Shown: piece after piece, positions 1-14,784 of the stretch | How the letters are laid out: every line of letters begins with the position of its first letter | Numbering within the stretch: position 1 is the first letter of the stretch | Source of the DNA: Anoplopoma fimbria | Lineage: Eukaryota; Chordata; Actinopteri; Perciformes; Anoplopomatidae | Assembly: GCF_027596085.1 (NCBI RefSeq) | Contig: NC_072460.1 | Coordinates: 7,585,512 to 7,649,511 of the forward strand | DNA: 64,000 bases | Reading direction: 5' to 3' | Notes under the pieces: model-generated | The model's database searches: none | What the model was told of the DNA's origin: nothing | What the model saw: only the letters and a program-made list of their open reading frames with translations | Program-made: the position numbers and the translations under genes

Positions 1-3000
1 GTTCACACTGTGGTTTTCACTTACTCACAGATTGTGCTGTCACTCTCTTGCAGAGGGTAACAGGGTATACAGAGTATAGAGTGTCAGCAATAACTGAATC
101 AAAAAAACTAGTTCTGAAACTAAATGTCAGTAGAGTTACTACTTGCCTGTCCAAGCATTGGATTGTCTGGCAATAAGAAATATTAACAAATCAATCATTA
201 TTTAAATAATAAGATATTCTTACTTTTAAAAGCCAAGCTGGATCCTACATTTCCTTCAGTAAACGCTCAACCCCACTTAATAGTACAAGTTTAAAGTCCA
301 ATCTGAGATAGTAATGCTGGAGACATTATCAGGCCGGGTTCGAAATATGGGGGAATAACGGGGAGCTCCTCTGAAAGACACATGAGTGCCCCAGTAAGCC
401 TAATTATTTCTCAAGTAAATATCTAAAATGTATGTTTATTGTCTGGTAACTTTGCTTATGCGCAGTAAAAGATGTTTGTATTCTGCTGTGAGGAACTCTT
501 CTAACAACTTCTATTTGTGTCACCCCTATTTTACACTAATCTGCACTGAATGTTGGAGTATGACAGCCTCAGGATCAGCCCTATCTCATCCTTGTTGTTG
601 GCTGTGTTTTCCCCTTCACTCTGGCAACTGGTGGTTGGAGCTGAGACCTTGTTAAAGATGTAGCACACCTGAGCATTTGGGCTAAGAAGGTTATAAATCA
701 AACCTGCAATATCCTCTCATACTCTTCCCCTAGCCTGCAGACTGACATTGTTTTTTTTGTTTACAGCTTGTGTTTCATACTCTTACCCTCACCTCAGTCT
801 TCACTCACTCAGACATTCCCAATATACTGACCTATGGTTTCCTTATTTCCTTATTTAAACAATTTGCATTACCTTCAGACATGTGTGGTCTCCCTCTTTT
901 CTGTTTCAAACAGATATACAAATAAAGTATATGTGTCTTGCTTCCCAACTGCTGGGTGAAGTAAAGGGGCTTATCCCCTAAGTGAGCGTCAGCCTCAAGG
1001 GCAAAACAAAGTCTCCCTCTGAAGGAGGAATGGTTAACAAATAAGGCTAGCCTACTACATGATGGTGCATTTGCATTTAGACTTTCCCTCCAGAATGTTT
1101 CACTGTGCAGCAGGTGTAATTCAAACACCATTATCATGGTCGTTTTGCCAGGGTGTACCCGTTTTGGTGTAAACGCAAGTCACTATATTCATGTCATAAT
1201 GAATGGGCTCTCTGTAGCATGAATAATTAATTAAATAATTTGGCCACATAAAGGTCAAAGCCAAAATGCTTGCAGGCAGATAATAAAAACTCCTAAACAT
1301 ATAACAGAACAATAGAAAGTATAAAAATCTCCCCTCTTTTCAAAACAGTGAATCATAATTGAATGTAATAAGATTATGCAGCTCTTTCCTATAAAATGAT
1401 GTTCATATGCAGCTAATTTGCAACATCCAATTTGTTTCATGGAAAAATGTGATGCAGAACATGTTTTTAAATTTTGGGGGGGTTAAAATGAGCTTTTAAA
1501 CTGGTTACTTGTGAAACACTACGGTTGTAGATGTCGTCTCTCAAATCCAACTCCAGTCACACATCTCAAGTTACTAAACAGACAAAAAAACAAGCATTGC
1601 GGAAAAGGAAGTCTTGGACCGGATATCTGCTGGATACACGAGAAACCAAGAAATATAGCTCTTTGACTCCGGAGCCTTATTTGTTGTCAGATCAATACGC
1701 AGTGGGTCCGAGATCACGCTTGCATGGGCCTTCAAGTTTAATACAATTCAGTCATGTGTTGTTGTTTTGTATCCTGTAAAAGACTTTCTGTCGTACAATT
1801 TTATTCTCTTAGACCAACCTGAGATGAGATGAGATAAAAGGCGGGATACGCAAACCCTCCCGCCACCATCAACCTCCTTACTACTTCTACACCCACCACC
1901 TCCTTACCTCTTCTACACCCACCTCCTTACAACTTCTCTGCAGATATAGGAGGTAGCATTAGAATTCCCCGAACGGGAAATAATGTTGAACATAATCCAG
2001 GCAGCAATTTAATTAAATACAAAATGCATTTGGCTAAACTATTATTACCATTATAATTATTTAAGTGTTATTTCTGCTGTCGGAAGTTGGGCTAAATTAT
2101 GTCAGTGAGCATTTTTGAATCTTTTGGTTTTGCATTTCATAGTTGAGACTGTCCTGTAAGATGGAAGCAGCTGCGGTTCAGTGGGGTTGAGAGATTCCCT
2201 GGAAGACACACTTTGCCTAAATTAGTAACTGAGATGAATAACATTTAGATTGGTAAGATGAAGCTTCCCACTTAAGCTAGCCATTTCTAGGAATTCTACT
2301 TTGCCTGAGAGCATGTCATGGTTCATGAAAGAGCAGATGTGCTTGTCCTTTTGTTTAAACTTCTATACATCTACTCCTAAGGTCAGTCCAGTATTTGTGC
2401 TTCTCAATGAGTTTGAATGCCTGAGCAATAATGGTTGTAGCCTCGTGAGGTCACATGGGACCTGAGGTCTATAATCAGGTCCTTTGTCTTTGAAAGATTC
2501 AATGACAGAAAGGATGCATTACGCCATAAGACAAAATTCTGAATTGAAAGACCATGAACTTTCTCCCTGAAGCAGTGTTTGTGACCCACATCAGTATGCA
2601 ACAGAAGAGTTGTATGTGTAAGAGGAGCCGAGTCAGAAATCAGACAAAGCCCGGTGTTCTTTCAACCCCTTAATCTTCAGGAAGACAATACCTGCTGAAA
2701 TGTGTGGCTTAAATCTAACACAAAAGTAGGGGATATATGCACTTTGTGTAGGATAACTAGATAACTAGTTGCAATGTGTTAAACCAGGATCTCTTTAAGT
2801 CAAACTGAAATTAATTCGCTATGAAATCCATATATACCACCTTATTGTTTTGTTTGTCTTATTTGTTCAAAATTGTAACTTCAAAGATATTAAAATTGTA
2901 TTTATTTTTCTGCAGAAACAAAGCCTCCTGTAACAGTGCCATCCATAGTCTATGCATTTCCAATTCTGATTAATAATTTTGGTAATGTAATTTGATTTGT

Positions 3001-3185
3001 GCAATATCTGTGTGGGCAGGAGCTTCAAATAGTTTGTGATACATGCAGATGTATGATGATCATCATATTTGTGTGATATTTTAGCCTTTTGTAAGATGTA
3101 AGATCAAGAATTCTAAAAAGCCCAAGTGTGCTGAATAACCACGCCAAGGGGCAGAAACACAAAGAAAGGATGAAAAAATAAAAAA

Positions 3186-3188
<3 letters not shown>
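1..3188. other. Non-coding stretch, no gene recognised
   Basis: AT-rich sequence with only short open frames (under about 105 codons). They have no recognisable domains, no consistent splice-site framing and no plausible start context. I see no RNA gene here. The only internal structure I can support is the short pyrimidine-rich tandem repeat listed separately near 1.9 kb. It is likely intergenic or intronic. Confidence 0.6.
1871..1938. repeat. Short pyrimidine-rich tandem repeat (~25 bp unit, ~2.7 copies)
   Basis: A unit of roughly 25 bp, beginning CCTCCTTAC and carrying ACTTCTACACCCACC, is repeated almost three times with small indels. The third copy is truncated. It is simple local duplication with no coding meaning that I can see. 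Confidence 0.6.

Positions 3189-3251
<63 letters not shown>
3189..3251. repeat. Compound microsatellite (TA)n-(TG)n
   Basis: About 22 TA units run directly into about 9 TG units. Apparent open frames here, encoding strings of IY or TH on the minus strand, come from the repeat and are not genes. Confidence 0.97.
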
Positions 3252-5422
<2,171 letters not shown>

Positions 5423-5677
5423 CTCCACAAAAGTCCTGGGGTCAAATGAACATTGTATAATATTGAATGACTCACTCATGATTACATTCCATTAAATGAC
5501 AACCCCAACATTTTATAAAATGTTCAATCAATGTACATAAAGGTAAACTCATGATGTGTTTAGTCTAGCCCCAGTTTGTGCCTCTCGTGTGTTATTATAA
5601 AATTTGAGTCACAGAGCTAAGCTTTTTTTTTTCTCTATGCTGGCGACGTGGCTCTATGGATCGCAATGTTTGTTGCT

Positions 5678-6031
5678 GAGTTTATGGTCTCAATCTGTAG
5701 TTTTCGAGTCTTCTTCAATACAGCATGATGTTCATTTCATAAATTATGGTCCATTTGGAGTCAAATAGACCTTAAAGCAGAATATGCTTTAGGGCAGGGC
5801 TTACTGTGATTGACAGGTCACTGCCGCTACAAGAGACGTCTCTACGTCACTCCTCTGGATTCCAAATATGGTAACTTTCATTCTTTGTCTGCAAAAAAAA
5901 CCAACATAGCAACTGTCGTATTCCAAGATGGCGATGACCAAATCGACGAACTTGAGCCTTCAAAACGGTAGTCCACAAACCAATGGATGACGTCACGAAG
6001 ACAACTTCCACTTCTTATATACAGTCTATAT
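5678..6031 (-). repeat. R1 interspersed repeat, copy A
   Basis: Reverse complement of the family best seen at 42119-42487. It shares the blocks for 'tatggtctcaatct', 'cagcatgatgttcattt', 'caaatagacc', 'gcttactgtgattgacagg' and the terminal 'tatatacagtctat'. In the family's sense direction it begins with a TATATAAG-like motif and contains a GCCATCTTGG core. It has no coding capacity. I recognise the family as widespread in percomorph fish but do not assign a class. It is immediately followed by a Tc1-like relic. Confidence 0.8.
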
Positions 6032-6080
6032 CTCCTCCACCTTTGTCCAGACTGAATTTATTTATTATTATAATATTTTT

Positions 6081-6241
6081 TTCTACATTGTAGATTAATA
6101 TTGAAGACATCCAAACTATGAAGGAACACATATGGAATTGTGTGGTAAACAAACAAATGCTCAACAAACCAGAATATGTTTTATATTTTAGATTCTTCAA
6201 AGTAGTTGAATGAGAAGGTGTGTCCAAACTTTTGACTTGTA

Positions 6242-6246
<5 letters not shown>
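6081..6246. mobile_element. Tc1/mariner-like relic (internal deletion, one TIR lost)
   Basis: Two blocks typical of fish Tc1-like elements are joined. One is a subterminal block (6081-6205) reading ..CTACATTGTAG.. through ..GATTCTTCAAAGTAG. The other is a terminal inverted-repeat end (6206-6246) reading ..GGTGTGTCCAAACTTTTGAC...ACTGTATA. The transposase region between them is missing, as is the outermost left terminus. The right terminus runs directly into a TA array, consistent with the TA target preference of Tc1/mariner. Identification rests on recognising the terminal sequence. Confidence 0.8.

Positions 6247-6298
<52 letters not shown>
6245..6298. repeat. (TA)~27 microsatellite
   Basis: A perfect TA array abutting the terminus of the Tc1-like relic. 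It may have grown from the TA target site or been chosen as a target. The sequence alone cannot say which. Confidence 0.97.
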
Positions 6299-6300
<2 letters not shown>

Positions 6301-7309
6301 CAACCCAATCTGCTTTCTTTCATCCACACATCTACAATTCCGAACGAGGTGGGGGAATGGGGGAGTGAGTCAAACATGTCATTTTCCACTTAGTAAACAG
6401 GAAGTGTCTACTAAGTAATGCGCCACCTTTGTTATGGAGCATCTTTGCTCGGTCTGTTTTGCTTGGCTTTCCTATCTGGAAAAAACTAGCAAAGGAAGCT
6501 GCTAGGCTTCATCAAGAGTAACAAATAAAAAAGAAATCCCCTTAAGGAAAAAAAGTTCCAATCTTTGGACAGTGTATCTTGTAGCCAGCAATCACTTCCT
6601 TTAATGGTCAGATGTGTATTGTTCCAAGTTAAAAGATCTTGTGTCAGCCTCCCTGTATACATAGCATCTGAAATGCTACATGTGGCCAGTGGGCTCAACT
6701 GCTGTTGGTCAAGTTTCATTTCATAACTGCTTGTTGATAGCTTTCTGTTTGTACATGTTACATTCACTCCTGCAGCATGTAAATAAGACGGCTTTAGAAT
6801 ATATTGGAAAGCAACGTTGACGGAGCGAGGCTAGCTGTTTCCCATTCTGAATTGATCAGTGGGAAATGGAAAAGCCTGCGGGTTATTGTGTTGTGCAAAC
6901 AACCCCCCTGACCCTGTGATATACAGTGAGATACAGCATACAACCGATGGATTCACCAACATATCAGCACCTTAGATCATCTCGTGACCTTTATGGGGAA
7001 AAGGCAACCATTTTTGTATCTCAACAAAACAGGAAAAATAATCAAACAAGGACGTTTTGCAAATGGATGTCAGACCCAGATTACAACTATTAAAATGTGT
7101 AGAACTAACCTTTCCTGTTCACTATGAAGTGAAAAATATGATGTCATCCCAGAACAAAGTCTACATAAAGCTACAAAGTAGCAATCCAACTTTTTTGGTA
7201 AAACATTTAACCATAAATACCATCATGACAATTCCCCAGTTGATAACTTATTATTAAGAAGATGAATTTTTGAATTACATGTTTTCAGAAATGTTATGTC
7301 AAAATGGGC
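6299..7309. other. Non-coding stretch, nothing recognised
   Basis: No gene, RNA or clear repeat family seen. Short open frames of 66-93 codons lack domain signals. Confidence 0.55.
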
Positions 7310-7645
7310 AAATTATGAGGTCATAATGTTACGGAAGTGACGTAAAACTCCTTCCAGCTAGTTTGGCCCTCAAAAAAACAAAAGAGCGAGACAAAGTTGA
7401 AGCTCCGGAGGAAGAGTTTTTTTAAATGTAAAACGTTGACCAATCACAACAGAGCGGGCTAGCTGACCAATCAGAGCAGACTTTGCTTTCTGGAGGGAGG
7501 AGAGGGTGAGAAGAGGTGCTGCAGGACAGCCAGGATGAGACAAACAAGGCGGATTATGAGCATTAACGCATGCAAACATGTTGTAACTGTAACTTGAGAT
7601 AAAAATATGCATCCGGAAAATAGCATAATAGGGCCTGTTTAAAGC
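7310..7645 (+). repeat. Abundant teleost-type short interspersed repeat
   Basis: The blocks GACCAATCACAACAGAG, GCTGACCAATCAGAGCAGAC, a GGAGGGAGGAGAGGG tract, CATGCAAACATGTT and a terminal 'agcataatagggcctgttt' occur in the order I recognise from a very common fish repeat. It contains two CCAAT motifs in 'gaccaatcac' and 'gaccaatcag'. There is no coding capacity. Class is not assigned. Confidence 0.65.
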
Positions 7646-9082
7646 ATTTGCACTGGGAAAGAAAAGGGTGAAGTACTACTCGGTTAGTATGTGTAACTTC
7701 CATTCATTAATATCCTTTTGCTGATTCTCATCCAGTTTTAGAGTCACAGAGCAGTTTTCCCACCACATTCAAGCCAGTATAGCATGACACATACTGCTGA
7801 AGAATAGCCGAGATTATGAAATAAGGCCCGGTCGGGTAGACATAACATGCAGGCCTGTTTACATTCTTGCTGTGCAGGCAGGATGCTCCAGTGTCTTGGG
7901 GCCAATCTCGCCATCTATTCAGGGAGAGGAGGCAACAGAAACCTCGACCTGCCAGGGGAACCGGACAGGATGTGCCAAATACAGCCTGCGTCGCTTGGTT
8001 ATTCAGCTGCCGCTAACAATAGGATCCTCGTTTGGGGATTTGATTCATAAAGAGAGAGTGGGGGATATTTTGGGCATTGTTCAGAGGCAGCAGTTTTGTG
8101 AATGTGGTCGGTCAAGATTTCCTCCACACCATGGCTATTGTTGGGTTGGGCCTGGTAAACAACTTAGCATTAAGTTATTTTTTGTCCTGCTGACAGCAAG
8201 TCCTAAAGGTCATGACACCTCAAGCTGACAGTTTGCTATCAGACTCTATAAGGGCATCATTTGGCTGCTGTTGGGCAATCGTTGGGCAATCATCATCAAG
8301 CAGCTGATCTGTATACCTTTAAACCGTTCTCCTGTTTGCTGGTGAGTTCCGGTGAAATTATGACAACAATTCTGTAGAAGTTGTCTCTTCTTATCGGCTG
8401 ATTTATAGTCATTTTTAAAAGTTGGTCCCCAGAAAAAAATGTTAAGAAAACACTGAACCATAGCGCACAGCCACAAACTGGAAACTGGAATGGCTGATGC
8501 CAATCAACCGAGCACAGAGAGCAAGTCCCCTGGCTCTGTAAATGGATAGTGAAATTACTATATTTGTTCAGATATTTTAACACATTCACACATTTGAAAT
8601 AATGTCTTCGAAATGCTGGTACACATTTACAAATGATTATATATTTATATCAAATATTTTCACACATTGAGATATGGTTATACACAGCTTTAATACTTTT
8701 GATCCTATATTGAGCTATATAAAAACAACTATAAGTAAAAAGGCATTCATAAATAACAAACAGATAATATGACTACAATCAAGCAGATGAGAAATGACAA
8801 ACCAACCACCATTAGAACTAACTCGCAACAGCAAAATAGAACTGCAGAAGACAACGTACAAGTGGAGGTTGGGCACAAAGAGGTAAAGTGCAAATATGTA
8901 GCTAGCTATCTGTATAACCAGAGCCAAAACAGCCAATTAGGTGCCTAAAAGAGTCCCCATTGAGTAGTTTGGTAGCCGTATGGCTGTGGGAATGAAGGAT
9001 TTTCTTTGCTTTCTGTTGAGTAGCTCTGTGACCGCAGACTGCAAATTAACCTCTTTCTCTGGCTGACTAATGTGCTGTGTAT
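7646..9082. other. Non-coding stretch, nothing recognised
   Basis: Several overlapping frames of 67-118 codons exist around 7.85-8.23 kb on the plus strand. They are in competing frames and show no recognisable motif or splice context, so I treat them as chance frames. Confidence 0.5.
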
Positions 9083-9735
9083 AGCAGTGGTGGACCCAGA
9101 CTATCTGGTGGGCAGGGGTGGCACATTTTCTAGCAGGTAGTATAGCCTTTAAGGCACTGCATCCTGTCTTCTCAATTTCAAGGACACGCTAAAAGACCCC
9201 TATAGCGCATTTTTTTAACCGGAAGGACACCCTAGAGGACACTAAATAACATTGTCCCCACTGGATGGACACGTTAGAGGGCCCTTCTTCACATTTTCTC
9301 ACCTGTTAAGACACCCTCTTCCAGCCGATAAAATGTTATCCACTGGAAGAATATCCTAGAGGGCACTTAATAACATTTTCTCCCCTAGAATGACACCCTA
9401 GAGGGCACTAAGTCACATTTTCTCTACTGGAAGGAATCCTTAAAGGGCACTTAATAACATTTTCTCCACTGGAATTAAACCCTAGAGAGCACTTTGTCAC
9501 AATTCTTTCCACTGGAAGGAAACCTTAGAGGGAACTTCTTTACATTTTCTCCACTCGAGGGACACCCTAGAGGGCTTTTTTGTCAAATGTTCTACCCAGG
9601 AGGAAAACCATAGAGTGAACTTCATTACTTCTTCTCTACTAGAAGGACACCCTAGAGGGCAATGTAACTTATTTTATCTACCATAGGGTCATCCAAGGAC
9701 ACTTTTGCAGCAATTTGTTCTCATCCATTGGAGCA
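9083..9735. repeat. Decayed minisatellite, ~42-43 bp unit, about 12-13 copies
   Basis: From about 9180 to 9690 a unit of about 42 bp recurs: CACTGGAAGGACACCCTAGAGG, then GCACTTAATAACATTTTCTC. Neighbouring units differ by substitutions and small indels. The leader at 9083-9130 (CAGTGGTGGACCCAG and a GGGCAGGGGTGGCAC block) looks like the edge of the interspersed element that carries the array. The array is non-coding: frames are not maintained. Confidence 0.85.
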
Positions 9736-10439
9736 CCACATTATCCATGATAGACAGATTGTTCACAGCAGGTCCCTGCAGAGGTTGGAGAACCTGAGCT
9801 TTCACAGGAAATAGAACCGGATGGAGAGTAGCTGTTCAAACAGGGGCAGTTAAACCTATTGCAGCATAGGCTTAACTTGTTCGCTCCCCATCTATGGCAC
9901 TTCTGTTCTTCTGCTTACAGCCTGTGATGGCCCTCATTCCATCCCACATTTCACCCAGGTTGTTCTCCTGCAGCTTCTGCTCCAACTTCTTTTGTTATTT
10001 GTCCTTCGCCTCTCTAGTGGTAGTAGCAGTGTTTTATTCAGTCATCACCCACAACACAATAATCATAGCCTATATACAATCTTGTATACAATATGACTGA
10101 AAAGTCATAGGCAGAAGTGTTATGCTTATATATGCCTATCCTACATTATTCAATCAATTTAATCAGTTAAGCTTCCCTCAAGAAAATAATATATAAAAAA
10201 ATAAATATAGGTATATATATTTCACACTTGTAGCCCTCAAAAATAGCTTTATGAACAATCCTTTTGAAAAACAAAAATGAGTCACACATACATTTATGCT
10301 AGCCTTATTCAATAATTTAACCCCAACAATAGAAATGCATCTTCGTTAAATCCCTTTTTTAGCTTTTTGTACGTTAAACTTACAAACATCTCTCAAATCA
10401 TATTTACACTTGTGTATTGAAAAAAAACCTTTGTATGCA
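9736..10439. other. Non-coding stretch, nothing recognised
   Basis: AT-rich sequence. One 68-codon frame (9894-10100, +) is hydrophobic and cysteine-rich, but has no start context or homolog that I recognise. Confidence 0.5.
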
Positions 10440-10550
10440 GTCTGGTATGTGTACAGATTGAAAAGCCCTCTGAGGTAAATTTGTAATTTGTGATTTTGGG
10501 CTATACAAAATAAATTTAATTTAATTTAATTTAACTTAATTTAATTGGTA
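10440..10550 (+). mobile_element. 3' end of a non-LTR retroelement with (AATTT)n tail
   Basis: The block AAAAGCCCTCTGAGGTAAAT, then TTTGTAATTTGTGATTTTGGGCTATACAAAATAA in three overlapping pieces, ends in pentanucleotide repeats of AATTT. The same block appears on the minus strand at 15334-15440 with a (CAATT)n end. Short tandem tails are typical of target-primed reverse transcription in CR1/L2/Rex-like clades. It lies within or against the C-terminal end of a minus-strand LINE, so it was probably inserted into it. Confidence 0.7.
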
Positions 10551-11580
10551 ATGACTTTGTTTTAGCTCTGAACTTTTTTTCCATTATTTTATAATATACC
10601 AAATCATTACATTTCATTACATGAGATTTTGCCATCAATGGATTTTTGTGATAATAGTAACTAGCCTTTGTCATAATACTTATAGCTTGTTTTTGTAACA
10701 AGACTGTTGAATTTATAAAAGTTTTATAGGTTGGACCCCCACACCTCCACACAAAAAGATATGTAAGGAAGTATATGTGAGCAATAAATTATATGCAAGG
10801 CTTTATAAGTTAATATATTTCCAGATTTATACAGGATTGTTATGGACTTTTACCATTAATGTAGTTAATATGTTGTCTCCATGTTAATTTATGATAATTC
10901 ATAACCCCGAGAAATTTTGTCTCAAAAACTCTTTCATTTTGTTTTCTTAATATTAAGAGACAATTAACATCGAATCAAGTTTTGATGATTTCCTTTTTAA
11001 TTGCAAACAAATGTTCCTTTAAACGTTTTCCTGAGCAAAGCAAATTTGTATCGTCTGCAAAGAGAATACATTTGAATAATTCACTAACATAACATATATC
11101 ATTAATGTATAGTATAAAAAGTATTGGACTAATAACTGATCCCTGTGGTACAGCACAGGTGACCTTCCTAAGTCCTGACACCATGACATTAACTTGCTGT
11201 CTATTTTTCAAGTAGCTTTTCAGCCAAGAGTAAGCAATCCCTCTCATCCCATACCTCTCCAATTTTCTCAATAATTTGCGGTGGTGTCTAGTACCAAAAG
11301 CCTTCTGGAGGTCATCGTAAATACCAATAGAATACTTATTATTTCCCACTGCCTTATTTATTCCTTCCATCATCTACATTAGTGCATAGATAGTAGTTCT
11401 ATTTTTCCTGAATCCATACTGATGTTCACTCAATAGTTTATTTTTGATCATAAAGAGATCCAATTGTTGCACAAATAATTTCTATAATATTATTGAAAAT
11501 TGAGGAAGAAGGGACACCGGATTATAATTATCATTTAATGCTTATCTCCATTTTTAAATATTTGTATTACCTTTGCGGGA
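10531..11580 (-). pseudogene. Decayed LINE reverse transcriptase (ORF2 fragment)
   Basis: The longest open piece (10975-11373, 132 codons) carries reverse-transcriptase motifs in order. These are GIYDDLQKAF (motif A region, degraded), YLKNRQQ, VPQGSVISPILFILYINDI (the PQG block) and LFADDTNLL (the catalytic FADD box). Upstream on the minus strand, in shifted frames, 'EHQYGFRKNRTT' and 'IQIFKNGDK' remnants precede it. Downstream, 10531-10752 encodes WRCGGPTYKTFINSTVLLQK, like the LINE region after the RT. Frameshifts and stops separate the pieces, so it cannot make an intact protein. Likely a jockey/L2-type LINE, but the clade is uncertain. Confidence 0.85.
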
Positions 11581-13341
11581 AAAAAGACCATGCAGATGTC
11601 CTCCTAGCCACTTTGTCAGCTGGTGCTTAAGTTTTCACTGTATGCTTCTGGTTGAGGAGGCCTTTGCCATCACTTGTTATCTTGGGCTTGTTTTGAAGCG
11701 ACATACAGTTAAAGCATTAAGTTGATTTATATTTTTTCTTCAGGAATAACTTGCAATGTAAATACAAATGCTCTTTTTGTATAAGATAGTACATTTATGC
11801 GCACAACCTTTTACACACAAACATGTATTTCTCCTTAACAGAACTAAGTGGTTTTGTTGCCTAAACCTATTGTTAGTTGTCTGTTGCTTAGACCTAATGT
11901 TATATTGTTTCTTTGGTGGTTGAATGTTATTTCAGACATTAAATGCCACCATCACATGATGTGCGGTTAAGAGGTCGTGGTCATTTGAGGTAGTTCGGTG
12001 AGATCACAATTAACAAACTATAAAGGCACTCGATAAGGCAGACCTTCGCCATGGCCATTTCCATGAATGAAGATTAATGAGTGAATCCACCCTGTGTCGC
12101 AGGTCTGCTCATGAATATTAGTGAGTATACCCTTGGCCTACGCAGCACCCTTCCACGTACTTTCATGAAAATAAGACTTGTAGTTTTCGTATCACCCCGC
12201 TGAGAAACAGACACAGGAACCAACAAACTGCACCGTAAACATAACCTGTGCCAGCATCTCAACCTTTCCTGTCATTAAACATTGATAATCAAGGATGAGC
12301 TGTAACTGGCAACAAGTTAACACATTTTGGGATGCTTGGTTTAATGATTCCACTACTGTATTTAAATATACATGTACCATGGAATGGAAATGACTTGCTG
12401 TCAGGTCCACACTCACACACAGTAAATGTATAGAAACAGATACCATAGTGTAGAATGTGTTGTCATTTCTATTCTTAGAAAGTAGGTAGGCTTAGCCTTG
12501 GGTAAATATTGTGTTTCATTTTGAAAATGGATGTTGGACGATGGATGTTGCCTACACGTTGTTGACAAGGAACTCAAAAAAACACTTTGTTCTCTAAATG
12601 ATGAACGCAAATGAGGAGAAGAAGTTCTGTACCTTCAACTCGCTCTCAGACAAAAATATGCTTTGGCTTTCCACTGGATGAAAACATGGCCTCCGAGGGA
12701 AGGAAACATCAAATGTGTACGGAGCCAACTTTGATGACTAACCTCGCTCCCCGTCATCTCTGCTCGTTCTCTCTATCCGTCTGCCGTGCTCCTTCCCGGC
12801 TCCAGCGTCTCTTTCTTTCACCAATGTTCCCTCACACACAAATTAATATTGCGCTATTTCTGCCTTCTACTTATAGTTTCTTGTTGAGTCAGGTCTCACT
12901 GTCTGAAGGTCAGCAGTAATGTGGCTAATGCTTCTAATGAGACTGTCTACTCTGATGGTGACCTTTTACAGTTTCAAACAACCTATAGTCAACCCATGGC
13001 CAGATCAACTGATTAGAAGGTCCAATGCAGAACCCACCTTAGTTGATAGCAGACTTTTCTAATGCAAATTTCATAACAAGTTTGGTAATTAACCACCCAT
13101 TGACATGCAGTGAACCTGAGGCAGAATGTTGCCCTGTTGGTAGTCCAGGCTTTACTTTACTTGGACTTTGACACAATAGATTAGAGATGATTTTCCAGGC
13201 TTCTACAAACAGTCAACAAGATTTTTCTTTTCTTTTTTCCATTAACCATGATGCTTTATTATATTATTTATATTCATAATTCCCTGGACTAAAATAGCTC
13301 ATAAGCATTAATAATTCTGGAAAACAAAAACTTTGGGCATA
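11581..13341. other. Non-coding stretch, nothing recognised
   Basis: No gene or clear repeat. A 102-codon frame at 12611-12919 (+) has no recognisable domain. Confidence 0.5.
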
Positions 13342-13369
13342 ACACACACACACACACATACACACACAC
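13342..13369. repeat. (CA)n microsatellite, interrupted
   Basis: About 14 CA units with one TA interruption. Confidence 0.95.
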
Positions 13370-13519
13370 CGCGTATGGCAGTGCACATAGAATGAGCTGA
13401 GCTTTTTTTGATTCCATTGTCAGCTCAGTGGGCTGCAGGGTTGCTGCGTTTACAGAGCTATGGTATAATAAAGGGACGACCTCCAGTTCTAACAAGTGAA
13501 GCCAGTGCCTAAGTGTCTT

Positions 13520-13790
13520 AACCCTGCATTCTCTCTAATGTCCATCAGGGGACGACCCCTCTGGTTGAATAGAAATGAGAAAATGACTCTACTTCTTACT
13601 TGATTTATTCCCTCAGTAAACATTGTAAAGTTTATGGTCTCAATCTCTAGTTTCAAGTCTTCTTCAATACAGCATGATGTTCATTTAGTAAATTATGAAC
13701 CATTTAGAGTCAAATAGACCATAAAGCAGGGTATGCTTTAGAGTGGGGCTACCTTGTGATCGACGGGTCGCTACCACAGCCACCAGGTAC
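13520..13790 (-). repeat. R1 interspersed repeat, copy B (partial)
   Basis: Carries the 3' half of R1 in reverse: 'tttatggtctcaatctctag', 'cagcatgatgttcattt', 'gagtcaaatagaccataa' and 'gatcgacgggtcgct'. The 5' half with the GCCATCTTGG core is missing. The upstream 'gaaaatgactctacttctt' block, also seen at 42.45 kb, is present. Confidence 0.8.
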
Positions 13791-14784
13791 TTTTAAACAT
13801 TTCAAAAAGACTTGGATATCTATAGGTCTTTGGATATGCATAAATATCGCAACGCCGTCATGGGGGTGTTTTACGTTAATCTGAGTGCACAAGTCTAGAT
13901 GTAAACAGGAATTTTATTCAATATTCATTTTTTATCAGCCATGTTAACAGCTTAGTAGGAACATTGTCTTTTTCGTCCAAATACTGAACATTTTGTGCAT
14001 GTTATTGTGAAGGGTGCTGCTTATGGTTACATTGCTTACAGGCAGCCCTCTGCCTCCAGGCTTACTGTTCTGAAATCAGTCGCCTTCTTTGTCCTGGTAC
14101 GCCTTTCACACAAATTGGTTCCCTCTGTGCACATGTATCCGGCCACAGGACACAAATAACTAGATGCAGCTCCCTGTAATGACATATAGTGGACAAAAGA
14201 GGCTAGAATTATGGAGGGAGGAATAAAATCACTACTTTCATCTCGCCTGCTGGGGCTGTCTTGCTCTTAAAAAGCCTCTGGTTGGGAATGTGGAATTGTC
14301 GCTTTGCCTCCGGGGGAGGGAACTCACAGACACACAAGAACATACATGCACATAGACATTAGGCCTCTGGTGCCCCGCGGGCATTCACAGGGGTCGCTTT
14401 TCAAAGGCTGCAATTTGGAGTGTTTTCAACCCTGAGGCCTTGCACCATTCCATGTCGCTAATGCTGGGTGACTCAAGGTCAGTCAATGAAGGGGAATGTT
14501 AAGTGAGACGCTGAACCCAGACCTGCTCCCCAAAACCATCTGTGCTTCCTTTTATGTGTTATAGGTGCTGCTCTTTTCACAGCAGGAGGACAACACTTTT
14601 AGCCCCAGAATCACGTGATGGATCCTTGCGCTCAGTCAGTAATGAAATGAAATTCATGTTAAATTACACACATGAGTGGAGAGGGAGTACTTTATTACTA
14701 TGCAGCCATCTACCAACAGTTTTGCACGTGTGAGTTTCTGTCGTTACATGCATATACTGTCTTAGCAAAATAAACAGGAAACAA
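13791..14784. other. Non-coding stretch, nothing recognised
   Basis: No gene or repeat family that I can support. Confidence 0.5.
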
